DNA of 7,594 bases from contig CAIOKW010000337.1 of the NCBI GenBank assembly GCA_903858975.1, positions 1-7,594 on the forward strand. The letters run 5' to 3'. The position numbers were made by a program, and so were the translations under genes. Shown piece by piece: positions 6,701 through 7,594 of the stretch. The notes under the pieces are model-generated. The model was not told the origin of the DNA. It did not search any database and saw only the letters and a list, made by a program, of their open reading frames with translations. The DNA is from Oligoflexia bacterium. GTDB taxonomy: Bacteria; Bdellovibrionota; UBA1018; CAIMNF01. Each line of letters begins with the position of its first letter. Positions within the stretch are counted from its first letter, which is position 1.

Positions 6701-7571
6701 GGTTTCAGATTTCAGTATTGAAGTTCCAGCAAAGTGGGTGCTCACCGGAGAGCATAGTGTTTTACGAGGTAAACGTGCACTTGCGTTTCCTCATGCGGCA
6801 CTCAATCTCAAACTTTCTTATCAAAACAAAAAAGAGTTTTCGATCACCGCCAATCCGTTTCAATCTCAGATTAAAAGTTTAGTGGGCCGATCTTTAGAAT
6901 ATTTGAAATTACCTGAGAGCGCATTTCATTCAGGTGAAATTGATATTCAAAGTCAGATTCCCATTGGCGCGGGCCTCGGTTCTTCGGCTGCACTCTGTGT
7001 GGCCATTGCCCGATTGGTTTTATGGAAGACTCAGACGGATACGGAGGCGTGGATTCCGCTCGCGACTCATCTCGAGGACGTATTTCATGGGAAGAGCAGC
7101 GGGATGGATGTGAACGTCATTGCACTGGGGCAACCCATTGAGTTCAGCATGGATTCGAAGGCAAAACCTCTCTTTGATTTGGAGCGCTTACCTCGCTTTG
7201 AGCTTTATGACTCTGGAGTTCGGGGGCATACCCGAGACTGCGTTGAGAAGGTGAAGCATTGGCAGTCACAAAATCTCCATTTAACGAGCCGGTATGATGA
7301 GCAAATGGACAGTGCGACCGATACGGCACATCGAGGATTGCTCGAGTTTCAACGGAACCCTCGTTTGGGAGAAGACCTCATAGCGGAGGCGATGAATCAA
7401 GCTCAGAATTGTTTTGAAACCTGGGGCTTGCTGACCCCCGAATTAATCGGTCAGAAACATGAGCTACTCAAGCAAGGCGCTTTAGCGGTAAAGCTAACGG
7501 GAGCAGGTTTGGGTGGATTTTGGGTCGCACTTTGGCGCTCTGCTTCTCGAGCTCTTGACAAAAGCAATTAA
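6693..7571 (+). CDS. mvaK1: Mevalonate kinase
   Basis: Phosphorylates mevalonate to mevalonate 5-phosphate with ATP, the first step of the lower pathway; cytosolic GHMP kinase. It is 292 residues, near the usual 300-315. Motif 1 is VPAKWVLTGEHSVLRGK with Lys14 and the mevalonate-kinase GEH. The phosphate loop is IPIGAGLGSSAAL (residues 89-101). The active-site pair is Glu128 in HLEDVFHGK and Asp139 in SSGMD, 11 residues apart as in the rat enzyme (Glu193, Asp204). The C-terminal motif is KLTGAGLGG (267-275). The ATG overlaps the mvaD stop by 8 bases, and AAGGGAG ends at 6683, 9 bases upstream. Motif 1 has Ala in place of the common Gly (PAK for PGK), which also occurs in other kinases of this family. 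It is the last complete gene in the window and is not followed by a visible hairpin terminator, so the operon may continue. Confidence 0.9.
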   Translation: MTKVSDFSIEVPAKWVLTGEHSVLRGKRALAFPHAALNLKLSYQNKKEFSITANPFQSQIKSLVGRSLEYLKLPESAFHSGEIDIQSQIPIGAGLGSSAALCVAIARLVLWKTQTDTEAWIPLATHLEDVFHGKSSGMDVNVIALGQPIEFSMDSKAKPLFDLERLPRFELYDSGVRGHTRDCVEKVKHWQSQNLHLTSRYDEQMDSATDTAHRGLLEFQRNPRLGEDLIAEAMNQAQNCFETWGLLTPELIGQKHELLKQGALAVKLTGAGLGGFWVALWRSASRALDKSN

Positions 7572-7587
7572 AGTACCATTCTATTAT
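7555..7587 (+). promoter_or_regulatory. Possible promoter reading out of the window (weak)
   Basis: A perfect TTGACA hexamer (7555-7560) lies at the end of the mevalonate kinase gene. It is followed by AT-rich DNA with TCTATT at 7580-7585 (19-base gap) and TATTAT at 7582-7587 (21-base gap). Both gaps are longer than the ideal 17, and the TTGACA is coding sequence (Leu-Asp), so this may be chance. It could drive a gene just beyond the edge. Confidence 0.2.
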
Positions 7588-7594
7588 TAGATCA

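Noticed and set aside
1..7594. Search for mobile elements, CRISPR repeats, tRNA or rRNA genes, riboswitches and defence genes
   Set aside because: No direct repeats with spacers, transposase or integrase motifs, tRNA-like clover-leaf stretches or rRNA signatures were seen; nearly all bases belong to the nine coding regions.

Overview
The window is a tightly packed stretch of bacterial coding DNA with every convincing gene on the + strand. It reads as one transcription unit that enters at the left edge already inside a gene. There are two blocks. Positions 1-4820 hold a SUF iron-sulfur cluster assembly set in the order sufC (5' end cut off), sufD, sufS, sufU, sufT-like and sufB. Positions 4827-7571 hold three GHMP-superfamily genes of the lower mevalonate pathway: a probable phosphomevalonate kinase, a diphosphomevalonate decarboxylase and a mevalonate kinase. 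The last 23 bases are non-coding as far as they can be seen.

How the genes work together: SufS takes sulfur from cysteine as a persulfide. SufU, with the zinc-site residues of the SufU type, is expected to accept it. SufB, SufC and SufD form the ATPase scaffold on which the cluster is built. The SufT-like protein is a MIP18/DUF59 maturation factor. The three downstream enzymes would convert mevalonate to isopentenyl diphosphate by two phosphorylations and an ATP-dependent decarboxylation. HMG-CoA synthase, HMG-CoA reductase and IPP isomerase are not in the window.

Spacing: the eight gene junctions are overlaps or gaps of at most 6 bases. They include ATGA overlaps at sufD/sufS and sufS/sufU, and the SUF-to-mevalonate junction is only 6 bases. 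I see no internal promoter, terminator, RNA gene, mobile element, CRISPR array or long intergenic region.

Organism: a bacterium of middling GC content that uses a SufS/SufU-type SUF system and the mevalonate route. Among Gram-negative groups, Bdellovibrio-like and other former deltaproteobacterial lineages fit, but this is inference from gene content and not proven by the sequence. The points most worth a second look are the joining of SUF and mevalonate genes in one operon, the unusually short SufD, the displaced sufB, a CxxC variant in SufU, and the compact, divergent probable phosphomevalonate kinase.
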